A DNA stretch of 64,000 bases from Prorocentrum cordatum (GCA_963575745.1 CAUYUJ010001306.1:38695-102694); one strand, 5' to 3'. Shown: positions 48,902 to 59,493, counted from the stretch's first letter. Notes: a model not told the origin generated them from the letters alone. Numbers and translations are program-made.

Positions 48902-50502
48902 TCAAGCTACCTCTGAAGCCTTGAACGAGCCGTGTATGAATTGCCCCTGCTCGACGACACTGTTGGGCCACATCCGCTTGCCATACCCATGAAGCTCGGA
49001 ATTGGCATCGAAACTGCCGTTCTGGTGGACGAATTCTTCCGTGACCATCTCCAAACGCAAACTGCGCTTCCCCTTGAAAAAGGCGCTGTTGATCCATTTG
49101 CCCAGACAGCACTCTCTCGGCTTTGTTCCAATTCCAGAGCTTTTGTGAAAATAACCGCGCCGCCTGCATCCGCTCAAATCGCCAGCGAATTCATTGCCGC
49201 CACCAAGATGTCTCACGATGCCTCTGCCACAGGGACGGCCCGCCTTGAATTGAGCCTCCCCACGGCAGCCCTTTTTGTCTACCAGGACGCCCCTGCCTTG
49301 CTGCTCGCCAAAATTGAACTCGCCGATGTAAGGGCCAGATTCATGTACCAACATGCCGCGGCCGTGCTTCACATTGTGAGAAAATTGGCCGATGTAGTCG
49401 CTGTGGGGTGTGACAAGGCAGCCCATATCATGGCACTTGCGTTCCTCATCCCGGCCCCCATGGTACTCGACGGGCCTATCTGCAGGCAGCCCCTCATCAG
49501 CTGTCGCGCCATGCGCTTCGTCGTCAATGGAAACCGGCAGCTCCTTATCAGCCTTCGCGCCATGCGTTTCATCGTCCTCACTGTCAGCTGACAGTGCTGG
49601 CGCATCTGCTTCGGCAGCACGCTCGTCTGCCGACGCTTCGCCTGCCGGAATGCCACTCACTGCCGTCGCAGCTGCTGGCGGTGCGTCTGGCGCGTCTGTC
49701 GACGCTTCGCCTGGCGGCGCGCCGCTCGCCAAAGGCTCGGCCGGTGGCACTGCCACGACACGCTCGATCATCTGGGCCTTCGCGCCGTTCGCCTCGACAG
49801 CCAGCTCGCCGCAGAGGCCACGCAATTCGTGTACGCGCTTCCTTTCGAGGCTCGCACGATGGTCGCTGGCGCCGCCACCTGGCGTCGCTTGGCTGCCTCG
49901 CTCTTCTTCTCGGCTACCAATGGGCGCAGCTCCCGAAGCCTCGCTTTGTATTGCGCCGCAGGCTGCAGCGGCGCCTCGGGCAAAGGGCGCCTGATGTCCC
50001 GGAGCAAATTGAAATATTTATCGCGCAATTCTTCTTGCTTGCGCAGCGTTGCTTCCTTCTGCAACTCGCTGTCAGACTTGCCGCGATTGTCCAAGCGCGC
50101 CAGAATCTCGCCATGCGCGCTCCATGACCTCATCTTGGTTGGCCGCGGCCTGCCTTTCGATGTTGCATTGCACGGCGGCCAGAGCGTCGCCCAAGTCTGC
50201 ACCCGCTGCTCCTCGGCCTTGGCGAGCCACGCGCGTATCACCGCAACTTCGTGCTCAGACACCGGGCGTGGCGCCCTGGCGTGGATGGCTGGTGTCTGGC
50301 GCGCCTCCAGCATGGCCGCGATGCCAGGAAGCGTCAACGAGGGCTTTGCGGCTGAGCGCTCCATGTCGAGGAGCTTCGGCCACAACTGCAGGAGATCGGA
50401 CTCATCAATGTTACCGCCGCCCCGGCCGTTACTTGGAATTCGCCGGCGAGTGTAAAGCTTCGTGCGCAGCTGTGTACGTTCCCGCTGAGCTGGAGTCGTC
50501 AT
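48902..50502 (-). CDS. SAP-MORN repeat protein, frameshifted
   Basis: From ATG 50502 the start MTTPAQRERTQLRTKLYTRR parallels the N-terminal half of the AlkB gene, including GGGNIDESDLLQLWPKLLDM. A stretch near 50080-50215 reads better in another frame, suggesting two compensating indels. Near 49850 a further shift leads to RVHELRGLCGELAVEANGAK, a SAP-like DNA-binding motif, then an Ala/Asp-rich linker. At least four MORN-type units follow (YIGQFSHNVKHGRGM, YIGEFNFGEQQGRGV). MORN repeats bind membranes or proteins. SAP plus MORN in one chain is unusual. An SL relic lies 30 bp upstream. Confidence 0.6.
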
Positions 50503-50532
50503 GGCGTGGGAGCGCAAGCTAAAAATGTGGAA

Positions 50533-50548
50533 TTGAGCCGAAAGCTGG
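50533..50548 (-). other. Spliced-leader relic upstream of the SAP-MORN gene
   Basis: Minus-strand CCAGCTTTCGGCTCAA keeps TTT-GGCTCAA of the SL with one T-to-C change. It lies 30 bp before ATG 50502. Confidence 0.6.
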
Positions 50549-50639
50549 CGAGCACATGCGCAGAGCAATCGTTATACACGTGTGACATCATTCGCTGTCA
50601 GTTCGCGGGGGCATGGCTAGCTTGTGCGAGAATGCGCGC

Positions 50640-53600
50640 AAGACATTTGAGTCAACAGAATGCATGATTTCCCGGCTCCTGGCCGCTCTCGCCACCCGCC
50701 CTCACTCATATCACGCCTCCCGGATTGCTCCCGGCTCCTGGGGCGATTTCGGTTTGTCATTTTTTGGTGCTTCCGGCTGTTCCCAATTGCTCCCGGCTGC
50801 TCTCCGCTGCTCCCGGCTGCTCCCGCTCGCGGCTTCTCCCGCGTGCTCCCGGCCGCTCGCGCCTGCGCCTGATCCCGGCTGCTCCCGTTCCCAGCTGCTC
50901 CCAGCGACTCCCGGCTGCTCCCGATTGCTCCCAGCCGTCCGGCTCCCGGCTCCTGGCTGCTCCATGGCGGTGTCGGTGTCCGGTTGGTCTCCGGTTGGTG
51001 CCCGGTTGGTGTCTGGTTGGTGTCTGGTTGGCGCGCTGCTCCCGGCTCCCGGCTGCTCCCGCCACCGTCCCTCACTTGACCGCCCGGGCTGATCGGGCGT
51101 GTCGCGAGCAAGCGCGGCCGCTGCCGGCTGCTCCCGACCGCTCCCGGCTGCTCCCGCCACCGACCCCCCCAATGTCACGAGCAAGCGCGGCCGCTGCCGG
51201 CTGCTCCCGCCACCCGCCCCCACTTGACGGCCCAGGCTGATCGCGTAGCGGTGTCGTGGGCGAGCGCGGCTGCTCCCAGCTGCCGGCCGCTGCCGGCTGC
51301 TCCCGCCACCCGCCTTCACTTGACGGCCAGGGCTGATCAGGTAGGAGCGTCGTGAACGTTGCTGCTCCCGACGACTCCCGGCTGCTCCCGCCACCCGCCC
51401 TCACTTGACGGCCCGGGCTGATCAGGTAGGGGTGTCGTGAGCGCGGGTGCTCCCGGTTGCTGCCAGCTGCTCCCGCCACCCGCCCTCACCTGACGGCCCG
51501 GGCTGAACAGGTAGGTGTGTCGTGCGCGAGGCTGCTCCCGGCTGCTGCCGGCCGCTCCCGGCGTCTCCCGGCGTCTCCCGGCTGCTCCCGGCGACTCCCG
51601 GCGTCTCCCGGCATCTGCCGGCTGCTCCCGGCGACTCCCGGCTGCTCCCGCCACCCGCCCTCACTTGACGGCCCGGCCTGATCAGGTAGGGGCATCGTGA
51701 GCGCAGGTGCTGCCGGTTGCTCTTGCCACCCGCCCTCACCTGACAGCCCGGGCTGAGCAGGTAGGGGTGTCGTGCGCGCAGCTGCTCCCAGCTGCTCCCG
51801 GCCGCTCCCGGCGTCTCCCGGCGTCTCCCGGCGTCTCCCGACTGTTCCCGGCGCCGTCTCCCGGCGTCTCCCGGCTGCTCCCGGCGACTCTTGGCTGCTC
51901 CCGCCACCCGCCCTAACTTGACGGCCCGGGCTGATCAAGTAGGGGTGTCACGAGCGGGTGGGGTTGCTGCCGGCTGCTCTCGCCACCTGCCCTTACCTGA
52001 CAGCCCGGGCTGAGCAAGTAGGGGTGTCGTGAGCGCGGCTGCTCCCGGCTGCTCCCGGCCGCTCCCGGCTCCGGCGTCTCCCGGCTGCTCCCGGCGACAC
52101 CGCCACCCGCCCTCACTTGACAGCCCGCGCTGATCAGGTAGGGGTGTCGTGAGCGCGGGCGCTCCTGGCTGCTGCCGGCTAATCCCGCCACCCGCCCTCA
52201 CTTGACGGCCCGGGCTGAGCAAGTAGGGGTGTCGTGAGCGCGGCTGCTCCCCGCTGCTCCCGGCCGCTCTCGGCATCTCCCGGCGTCGACCGGCGTCTCC
52301 CAACGTCTTGCTCCCGGCAATTCCCGGCGTCTCCCAGCGTCTCCCGGCTTCCCCCAGCTGCTCCCGGCGACTCCCGGTTGCTCCCGCCACCCGCCATCAC
52401 TTGAAAGAACGGCTTGAGCAGGTAGGGGAATCGTGAGCGCAGGTGCTCCCGGCCGCTGCCGGCTGCTCCCGCCACCCGCCCTCACTTGACAGCCCGGGCA
52501 AGCGTGGCCGCTCACGGCTGCTGCCGGCCGCTCCCGACGTTTCCCGGCGTCTCCTGGCTGCTCCCGGCGCCTCCTGGCATCTCCTGGCGATTCCCGGCTG
52601 CTCCCGGCGACTCCCGGCTGCTCACGCCACCCGCCCTCACTTGACAACCCAGCCTGATCAGGTAGGGGTGTCGTGAGCGCGGGTGCTCCCGGCTGCTGCC
52701 GGCTGCTCCCGCCACCCGCCCTCACCTGACAGCCCGGGCTGAGCAAGTAGGGGTGTCATGGGCAAGCGTGGCCGCTCCTGGCCGCTCCTGCCGTCTCCTG
52801 GCTCCTCCCGACGTCTCCCGGCTGCTCCCGGCGATTCCCAACGTCTCCCAGCGTCCCCCGGCGTCTCCCGGCTGCTCCCGGCGACTCTTGGCTGCTCCCG
52901 CCACCCGCCCTAACTTGACAGCCCAGGCTGATCAGGTAGGGGTGTCGTGAGCGCAGGTGCTCCCGGCTGCTGCCGGCTGCTCCCGCCACCCGCCCTCACT
53001 TGACGGCCCGAGCTGAGCAGGTAGGGGTTTCGTGATCGCGGCTGCTACCGGTTGCTCCCGGCCGCTCCCGGCGTCTCTCGGCGTCTCCCGGCTGCTCCTG
53101 GCTGCTCCCCGCTGCTCCAGGCTGCTTCCGGCTGCTCCTGGCTGCTCCCGCCGGCTCCCGGCTGCTCCCGGCTGCTCCCGGCGGCTCCCGGCGGCTTCCG
53201 AATGCTTCCGGCTGCTCCCGGCTGCTCCTGGCTGTCTCCGGCTGCTCCCGGTTGCTCCCGATTGTTCCCGGCTGCCCCCGGCGGCTCCCATCTGCTCCCG
53301 GCTTCTCCCGGCGTCCCCTGGCTGCTGCTGGCTGCTGCCCGCTGCTCCCGGCGGCTCCCGGCAGCTCCCGGTTGCTCCCGGCTGCTCCCGGCTGCTCCCG
53401 GCTGCTCCCGGCGGTTCCTGGCTGCTCCCTGCTGCTCCCGGCGGCTCCTGGCGGCTCCTGGCTGCTCCGCGATTGGTCCCGACTGCTCCCGGCTGCTCCC
53501 GGCTGCTCCCGGCTGCTCCCGGCTGCTCCCGGCGGCTCCCGACTGCTCCCGGCTGCTTCCGCGGCTGCTCCCGGCTGCTCCCGGCTGATCCCAGCGCTTC

Positions 53601-54300
53601 CTGGTGCCTCCCGGCTGCTCCCGGCGTCTCCTGGCGTCTCCCGGCTGCTCCTGCTCCCGGCTGCTCCCGGCTGCTCCGGGCTGCTCCCGGCTGCTCCTGG
53701 CGGCTCCCGGCTGCTCCCGCCTGCCCCCGGCTGCTCCCGACGGCTGTCGGCTGCTCCCGGCTGCTCCCGGCTGCTTCTGGCGGCTCCCGGCTCCTGCCGG
53801 CTGCTCCTGGCTGCCCCCGGCTGTTCCCGGCGGCTCCCAGCTGCTCCCGGCTGCTCCCGGCTGCTCCCGATTGCTCCCGGCCGTCCGACTCCCGGCTTCC
53901 GGCGTGATTCCGGTCTGTAATTTTGGGCTGTTCCCGGCTGTCTCCAGCTGTTCCCGGTTGCCCCCGCTCCCGGCTGCTCCCGCTCCCGGCCGTCCGGCTC
54001 CCGGCTCCCGCCGTGATTTCGGTCTGTCATTTTGGGGTGTTCCCGGCTGCTCCCGTCTGCTCCCGGCTGCTCCCGGCGGCTGCCGGCTGCTCCCGGCGGC
54101 TTCCGGCTGCTCCTGGCGGCGCCCGGCTGCTGCCGCGGCTGCTCCCGGCTGCTCCCGGCTGTTCCCGGCTGCTCGGCTCCCCCGGCTCCCGTCGTGATTT
54201 CGGTCTGTCATTTTGAATTTCTCCCGGCTGTCTCCGGCTGCTCCCGGCTGCTCCCGCTCCCGGCCGTACGGCCCCCGGCTCCCGTCGTGATTTCGGCGGC
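50640..54300 (+). repeat. Decamer minisatellite (CTCCCGGCTG) with mixed longer units
   Basis: 50690-51050 mixes decamers with the 11-nt GGTTGGTGTCC family. 51050-53040 has ~200-bp blocks containing CCCGCCACCCGCCCTCACTT and GGGCTGAGCAGGTAGGGGTG. 53040-54290 is almost pure decamer. GTGATTTCGGTCTGTCA spacers lie at 50742, 53903, 54012, 54193 and 54287. Frames up to 424 codons are artefacts. Confidence 0.95.
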
Positions 54301-54834
54301 TAGAGCGCGAGCAAAGCAATGCCGCTACTTTTGATAATGAATCTCTTAAAACTTTGACCAGTGCCTTCTGGAAGAGGAGCGGCAGCAGCTGGAGGCAACG
54401 ACCAGGGAAGCATTCGAACCTGCGACACCTTTGTTAGCGTTTTCCCCAGGGCCCGGGAAGCGCGGGAAGCCGGGAGCCGCAGCGCGCTGGGAATGGCCAG
54501 GAACTGCGAATCGCCGGGGGCGGCCAGAAGTTCCTGGACAGACGAGGCCGGGAACAGCCAGCAGCAGCCTGGCGCCGCTCGCGACATGCCTCTTCGGGCG
54601 TGCTTACCAAGGAAGCGCGGGAAACAGGGAGCGCTTGGAAAGCAGTGGCGCTTGGAAAGCAGAGGCGCAAAGAGTAGCCGAAGCCTCGCGGGGGGCAATA
54701 CATCATCGCGGATCTTCCAACATATGAACGCATCCGCCAATGACCCACAGAGCCCCCACTGACCTTCCTCGCGCGAAACATCTGATGAGGAGCGTCGACG
54801 GCTCTGCTCGTTAATGGTAAAGGTCATCCGCTGA
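54301..54834. other. No convincing gene
   Basis: Unique sequence after the minisatellite; only short overlapping frames were seen. Confidence 0.45.
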
Positions 54835-55299
54835 ATGGCGACGCCCGAAGAATTCGAGTTGGCTTGCCCGGATTGCGATGGGCCCGGTCTGTATGTAATC
54901 CAGGATGGACACCGCTTGCGAGCCGGTGTGACAAGCAATCTTTCCCGTTTCGCGCGGCGACAACGGACTCCCGTTCGGATTGTGTCCGTTGGCGAAGCAA
55001 CCCATGCGTGGAGGTCGCTGCTCCGTTCCCTCCGAGGGCTGACTCCAAAGGAGTGTCAGTTTGAAGCTGACGCTGCGCGCGACGTGACCCAAGGCATGCT
55101 CGGGGCTGCGCGAGGAAGCGTCCTTACTGCCTCAGAAATCCAACACCGCGCTCAACGCTTTCGCTCACCAGTGAGAGGCGAGTCTGTGGCCTCTACCCGG
55201 CTCGAGAGCTCAGACAGCGGACACCGACCCAAGCCGTCGCAGGAGCACCTGCCACCCACGTTCCGGCGGCTTCTGAACGAGATCGGCGCAGACGATTAA
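54835..55299 (+). CDS. GIY-YIG-like gene A, intact copy
   Basis: A 154-residue protein, MATPEEFELACPDCDGPGLY, continuing with VIQDGHRLRAGVTSNLSRFA. The GLYVI strand plus a following basic turn and R/L-rich helix resembles the GIY-YIG/T5orf172 nuclease core, though the second YIG-like strand is degenerate. A CPDC pair precedes it. The C-terminal LPPTFRRLLNEIGADD is conserved in the broken copy at 15665. The start lies 4 bp upstream-coupled to gene B, an unusually compact pair for a nuclear genome. Confidence 0.6.
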   Translation: MATPEEFELACPDCDGPGLYVIQDGHRLRAGVTSNLSRFARRQRTPVRIVSVGEATHAWRSLLRSLRGLTPKECQFEADAARDVTQGMLGAARGSVLTASEIQHRAQRFRSPVRGESVASTRLESSDSGHRPKPSQEHLPPTFRRLLNEIGADD

Positions 55300-55303
55300 A
55301 GCC

Positions 55304-55953
55304 ATGGCCTCCTTCTCCGAGTTTGTGAGGCTCTGCTCAATCCGGACAGGCTGCGACAAGGGCGGCCTCTACGCGATTCAACCGCGCGGGCTGCGCGGCT
55401 CCCCCATAAAGATCGGTTATTCTTTCAACCTTTTGCGGCGCCTATCTGATTGGGAATACAATTATCCCGAAGGTATTGACATCTTAGCCGTAGCCAGGAT
55501 GAACCGGCCGAATGACACTCACTTCCACAAGCGCCGCGTGCTCCAGCTCGCGGAGGCTCTGTTGAAGCAGGAGCTACGGCAATACGTCGCGGCGAGGGAG
55601 GAATGCAGTTACAACCGAAGGCCAATGCGGCGACGTTGGCGGCCATGCGCCGCCTCCAGCTCTCGCTGAGCCCCAACCTCGCCGGGCACTTCTTCGACGC
55701 CGCACATATCAAGGCACCTTGGGAGCACGCGTTGGCGCCCTCCGGCACGCGAGGTCGACGCGCGCAACCGAGCGCTGCTGCCACCACGCGGCGTCGAAAG
55801 GAGCCGCCAGCACCGGTGGTCTGGCCCTGCCACCTTCGGCGCAAGGGCGTGGAGCCGAAGTGCGAGGCGGATGCCCTGTGCCACTGGGAGCGCGCGCCGC
55901 GTGGGCGCGGCAGATGCGTGGCGAGCACGCCTGCGGGCGCCCTAAAAAGTTGA
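55304..55953 (+). CDS. GIY-YIG-like gene B, one frameshift
   Basis: MASFSEFVRLCSIRTGCDKG leads to GLYAIQPRGLRGSPIKIGYS and FNLLRRLSDW, a recognisable GLY...KIG..NL..RL core of the GIY-YIG-related T5orf172 type. A catalytic role is inferred. After REE (about 55600) the frame shifts: MQLQPKANAATLAAMRRLQL continues the homology to the broken copy at 16201 and runs to 55953. The joined protein would be about 215 residues. Confidence 0.65.
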
Positions 55954-56624
55954 CGGCCGCGCAAGCGGACTGCGCAAAACATGTACGGTCAACGGCCTCC
56001 ACGCAAGCCGCCGAAGAGCATGGACACAAATGCAGAAGAATCATGCAATCCAAAAACACATTTTGGGTAAAGCATCCGGCCGTGTCGACGGCTCGCTGAA
56101 GCCCCGAGATGCATGCACTCGGCGTCGCGCTCCACGGACCGTCTGAACATTACCCGCGCCCGGACGCCGAAGGCGAACCTCAATGCACGTGCGACCGCCT
56201 CGTAATCCTATCAAAATGCTTTGGCGCCATGCCGCCATGCTCACTTCTTGCATTGTGTTCCTGACGCTTTGGCCCTCCGGACCACGGACAGACTCCTCGC
56301 CAGGGGGATGTCTACGCTTGACTGCGGCCCTGTAAGAAATCTCGCCTCCTCCTCCTGCACTAAGCCTTTGCCAAGTCGCGGGCGGCTCCGTGCAACTGGA
56401 TGCTTGACCTTCCAGCAAAACACAGAAAGGCACAACCATCTCCACTGGCAGGGCGCCACCCGAGTTCATCGGAGGGGAGCTTGCAGGGGGAAGGGTACGA
56501 CAGAGTTCTCCGAGGTGACGACCCCGATTGTGGCCACGTAACGGGCGCGCCACAGATGGGCACCTCGTCCGTCGAACACACGCGGCGCCTGGCGACCATC
56601 CAGGGTGTACGCCGGGGCTGATGT
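55954..56624. other. No convincing gene
   Basis: Overlapping frames of 60-200 codons occur on both strands but none shows protein-like composition or motifs. Confidence 0.45.
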
Positions 56625-56906
56625 TCAAGCTTCCACCCACACGTCATGCCCCTTCGCCTCGAGGCCCTCCGGCATGGACGTCGGCGACTTTAACAGACGA
56701 GCCGTGTAGCACACGCCCCGTGGGAGTCGCTTGAAGAGCTTACACGTGTCCATGAAAATCTCCTCACCGCAGTCGAGAGTCACGACAAGCGCGACCCGAC
56801 CGAAGCCCTCCTCCCCGCAGCGCTTCTTGAAGTCGACGAACGACTGCGCGGTTAAGGCGTCTGCCACGCACTCGCTCTTGCTGTTGGTAATCCGAAGCGT
56901 CGCCAT
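56625..56906 (-). CDS. Hypothetical 93-residue protein
   Basis: An intact alpha/beta-looking protein (MATLRITNSKSECVADALTA, FGRVALVVTLDCGEEIFMDT, CKLFKRLPRGVCYTARLLKS). Its ATG directly follows the TAA of the upstream ATPase gene (TAAATG), a virus-like compaction. No family was recognised. Confidence 0.55.
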   Translation of the reverse strand: MATLRITNSKSECVADALTAQSFVDFKKRCGEEGFGRVALVVTLDCGEEIFMDTCKLFKRLPRGVCYTARLLKSPTSMPEGLEAKGHDVWVEA

Positions 56907-57936
56907 TTAACATGGCACAGACGCTATGCTAGGCGGGGCGACTCGGGTAGCACGTTTGGGCGCGGCGCGGCTTTTGCCAGCTCGCGCTTTCGCCTTCGGC
57001 TTCGTTGCCTCTTCCTGTGACTGCTCATCACGCTCCTCCAGAACTAATTTCTTGAGCAGCCGCACGTGCGTCGCGCGATGCCGTTCGAAGCTCGCCTTGA
57101 TCGCGGTAACGCTGCCTTCGGCCTTCGTGTAAAGAGCAGCATACAGGCCAGGCTGGTAGAGCACGCGTTTTGTGTTCAGCCTTGCCGCCTGTCTGAACAA
57201 TTCCTCACCGATGGCGTCGCCGGCATGGAGGCAGTTCGATCCAGCCATCGCCTCCTGCCGCATCATCATTTCTTCGATGGTTTCACAGTGCGCGCCGGCC
57301 GAGGCTGCGCTCCGTCCATGCGACGACCGACGGGTCGAGAGGACAGCTATCTGGTGCGGTGTCGTTTAACAAATGATTCGCCACCATGCATGGGGGCGCG
57401 TCTGCGATCGAGGCGTCCTTGCCCGAGCACTCAATGGGCACATTTTTGTGATCCGGACACAACTGCGTCCGCGCATGCAGCTGGTGCCAATCACCTTTCG
57501 CGTGTCTGGCAGCAGCGACGGCTTCCTCAGCCGGCCCGTATAGATCCTGGAAGAGCTTCTTCGCCATCGCGTCGCTGCTCATAGCCTGCATCCGCACGAT
57601 TGGCACTCCGCTCGCCCGCATGCCTGGGCCTGCATCGTCGGCCACCAGAATGATCTTCCCCTGTGTCTTCTTCGCAGACGCGAAATCCTTCAGGAACTCA
57701 GAAGCGTTGGAGATCACGTGGACGCAACGCGCAAGCCCGTTCGCAGTGAGCTGCTGGCCCCCCAGTCGGCCCCATGCCACGGCGCCCTGCGCGAGATCAT
57801 GGTGAGTGATGACAACGCCCGCTTGGCGCGCAGCCTCCGTGATTGCGCGGCGTTTTCCGCGGCCGGACGGTCCGATCACTGCCAGGACGCCCGCCTGGTC
57901 TGCACGGAGGAAGGCGAGGACTTTAGCGGCGGCCAT
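56907..57936 (-). CDS. P-loop ATPase (AAA-like), one frameshift
   Basis: ATG 57936 starts MAAAKVLAFLRADQAGVLAV. Walker A is GPSGRGKR (Arg replaces the usual Thr/Ser) at residues 22-29. KIILVADDAG at 94-103 is Walker B, and SSDAMAKKLFQDL may be a sensor helix. The pattern resembles clamp-loader-like AAA+ proteins; role inferred. Near 57280 the frame changes, and RAHCETIEEMMMRQEAMAGS continues to a basic tail (KPKAKARAGKSRAAPKRATR) ending at 56907. The joined product would be about 342 residues. It is divergent from the gene at 58047. Confidence 0.55.
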
Positions 57937-58046
57937 CGCCCCTGCAAATGGGCGCCGCAGTTGCGACAATCTTTTTCTTCAGACGAGCATCTACAACCGA
58001 AGGGTCTGAACGCACTGCGCGCCGATGGCATTGAGTAAATGGTGAC

Positions 58047-58466
58047 ATGGCGCGGCCTCAAAGCAGGCCGCTGGCGGAGCATGTCTGGCGGGACGGCGGA
58101 TGGCATCACACGGTGACAGGCAAACCGTTCAACGAGGAGGTGTACATCGCTGGTGTGTGGCGTCGGCAGGCCGAGTGTGAACGGCGCCGGTATTGGGATG
58201 ACGCATCTGGCACGCGCAAGCGCCGGCTGATGCGCTCCATGCGTGATGCTGCCAACATGCCCCGCAAGCGCCGCGCTGCCATGCAACTAACACTCGAGAG
58301 CGTACCTCGCTCGGCAGCGGAGCTGCGGCGTACTCTAAAAGTCGCCTCACACCCAGAGCAGAACCAGGATGCATTTGGGGCTTGTTGCAGCGATATCATA
58401 ACGACATGCAGCGGCGACGGCCTGGCGGCCCTACACGGCCATGCACATGCCTGCGTAAGCACATAA
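58047..58466 (+). CDS. Hypothetical basic 139-residue protein
   Basis: An ATG-started frame, MARPQSRPLAEHVWRDGGWH, with HTVTGKPFNEEVYIAGVWRR and a Lys/Arg-rich helix (ASGTRKRRLMRSMRDAANMP). It is the only plus-strand gene in this block apart from the GIY-YIG-like pair, and starts 110 bp from the divergent ATPase. Similar wording (W..GGW..) suggests a small nucleic-acid-binding protein, but no family was recognised. Confidence 0.45.
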   Translation: MARPQSRPLAEHVWRDGGWHHTVTGKPFNEEVYIAGVWRRQAECERRRYWDDASGTRKRRLMRSMRDAANMPRKRRAAMQLTLESVPRSAAELRRTLKVASHPEQNQDAFGACCSDIITTCSGDGLAALHGHAHACVST

Positions 58467-58489
58467 GCACGCAACAGAATTCGTCGCTG

Positions 58490-59053
58490 TCACTCTTGGC
58501 ACTGGCGATGAGCGCTGTGCGCTCGGCAGCGGAGCTGCCTCGCGGCGCAGAGGCGTTTGTGCCGCGCCCAGAAAGGTATCTCTTGAGCGTGCAACGCGCG
58601 ACGATCGCGGCAGCTGGTAGCACACACAACTGCGAAGAAAACTCGCGCCTTGCAGGCGATCGTTTCGGGTAGTGTTATGCTGGCGCAAGGTAGCGTCTTT
58701 GGCCAGATGATGTCGCCGCGCCTGTTACGTCTCGGCCTGCTCGCCACTGCGCGCTGCGCTTGCTCGATCTCTTCCTTCAGGCGCATCACCAGTGTATCGT
58801 GTTCCTCGCCTGAGACCCCGCACGCTGTCTCTGCGGCGTCCATGCAGATGTAGAGCTGGAGTGGCAGCGCACTTTGTGAGCGGCGTGCTTGGCACGCCTT
58901 ATCCCAAAATATTCCGAAGTAATTCTTCTCGCAGCGCAGGTATAGAGCATGAGTGTCAGGGTATCGATCGCGGATCAGTGTGTTGCTCTTGGCGATTGCC
59001 GCCGCCAGCGCGCAGTACGCTGCGTGCACACCCTCGAGTTCGCTTAACGGCAT
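58490..59053 (-). CDS. Paralog A of an unknown three-member family
   Basis: From ATG 59053 (MPLSELEGVHAAYCALAAAI) the protein is about 187 residues. It aligns along its length with paralog C (59881-60471): AIAKSNTLIRDRYP, YFGIFWDKA, ACGVSGEEHDTLVMRLKEEI and RRGDIIWPKTLP recur with conservative changes. Fold and function are unknown. The helical, charged character and tandem arrangement suggest local gene duplication. Confidence 0.6.
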   Translation of the reverse strand: MPLSELEGVHAAYCALAAAIAKSNTLIRDRYPDTHALYLRCEKNYFGIFWDKACQARRSQSALPLQLYICMDAAETACGVSGEEHDTLVMRLKEEIEQAQRAVASRPRRNRRGDIIWPKTLPCASITLPETIACKARVFFAVVCATSCRDRRALHAQEIPFWARHKRLCAARQLRCRAHSAHRQCQE

Positions 59054-59303
59054 CGCTGGCGATCGCCCGTTGCGCGTGAATGGCATCTTCTGCGGCATGC
59101 TTGAGTTCCTGGATCTGGGATGGTGCGAAGTTGGCCCAGCCTGAGGTGCTCCGCTCCATCACTCGCGCCAGTGGCGCGGAGGGAGGATACTTGACGCGGA
59201 TGGCAGCGTTATACCTCGCAAGCACATCGTACAGTGCGAGTAAGGCTTCGTGCGCCGACCGCGCGCTATCGGAAGCGCCAGGCTTGCTGATCGGATCACA
59301 CAT
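58956..59303 (-). CDS. Paralog B, short
   Basis: From ATG 59303 (MCDPISKPGASDSARSAHEA) it shares only the first block with its neighbours (LYDVLARYNAAIRVKYP versus AIAKHNAIIRTRFP in C). The rest diverges and the FWD and GEEH blocks are missing. Its 3' end overlaps the start of paralog A in another frame. It is probably a truncated member. Confidence 0.45.
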   Translation of the reverse strand: MCDPISKPGASDSARSAHEALLALYDVLARYNAAIRVKYPPSAPLARVMERSTSGWANFAPSQIQELKHAAEDAIHAQRAIASDAVKRTRGCARSVLRAGGGNRQEQHTDPRSIP

Positions 59304-59493
59304 GACCTTCAATTCCTTTCCAAGTCGGACGTGCTTTGTAGTAGGAGAACAGCGAGATGCCGCTTCCGATGCCACGTGCGGGCGCGAGGAGGCTTTCGGC
59401 GCGCGTGGCTGCGCTCCGTATTGTTCGTACGGTGTTGCAACCCGTGCCTGTTACGTTTTCTCGCCATCGTAGCACGCGGGCGCCTCGCGCACT

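Noticed and set aside
53045-54319. A 424-codon Gly/Ser/Arg-rich frame and its plus-strand mirror
   Set aside because: Pure CTCCCGGCTG decamer translation; open in several frames at once.
56041-56640. A 199-codon minus-strand frame
   Set aside because: Composition is typical of GC-rich noncoding sequence, with no motif and competing frames on the other strand.
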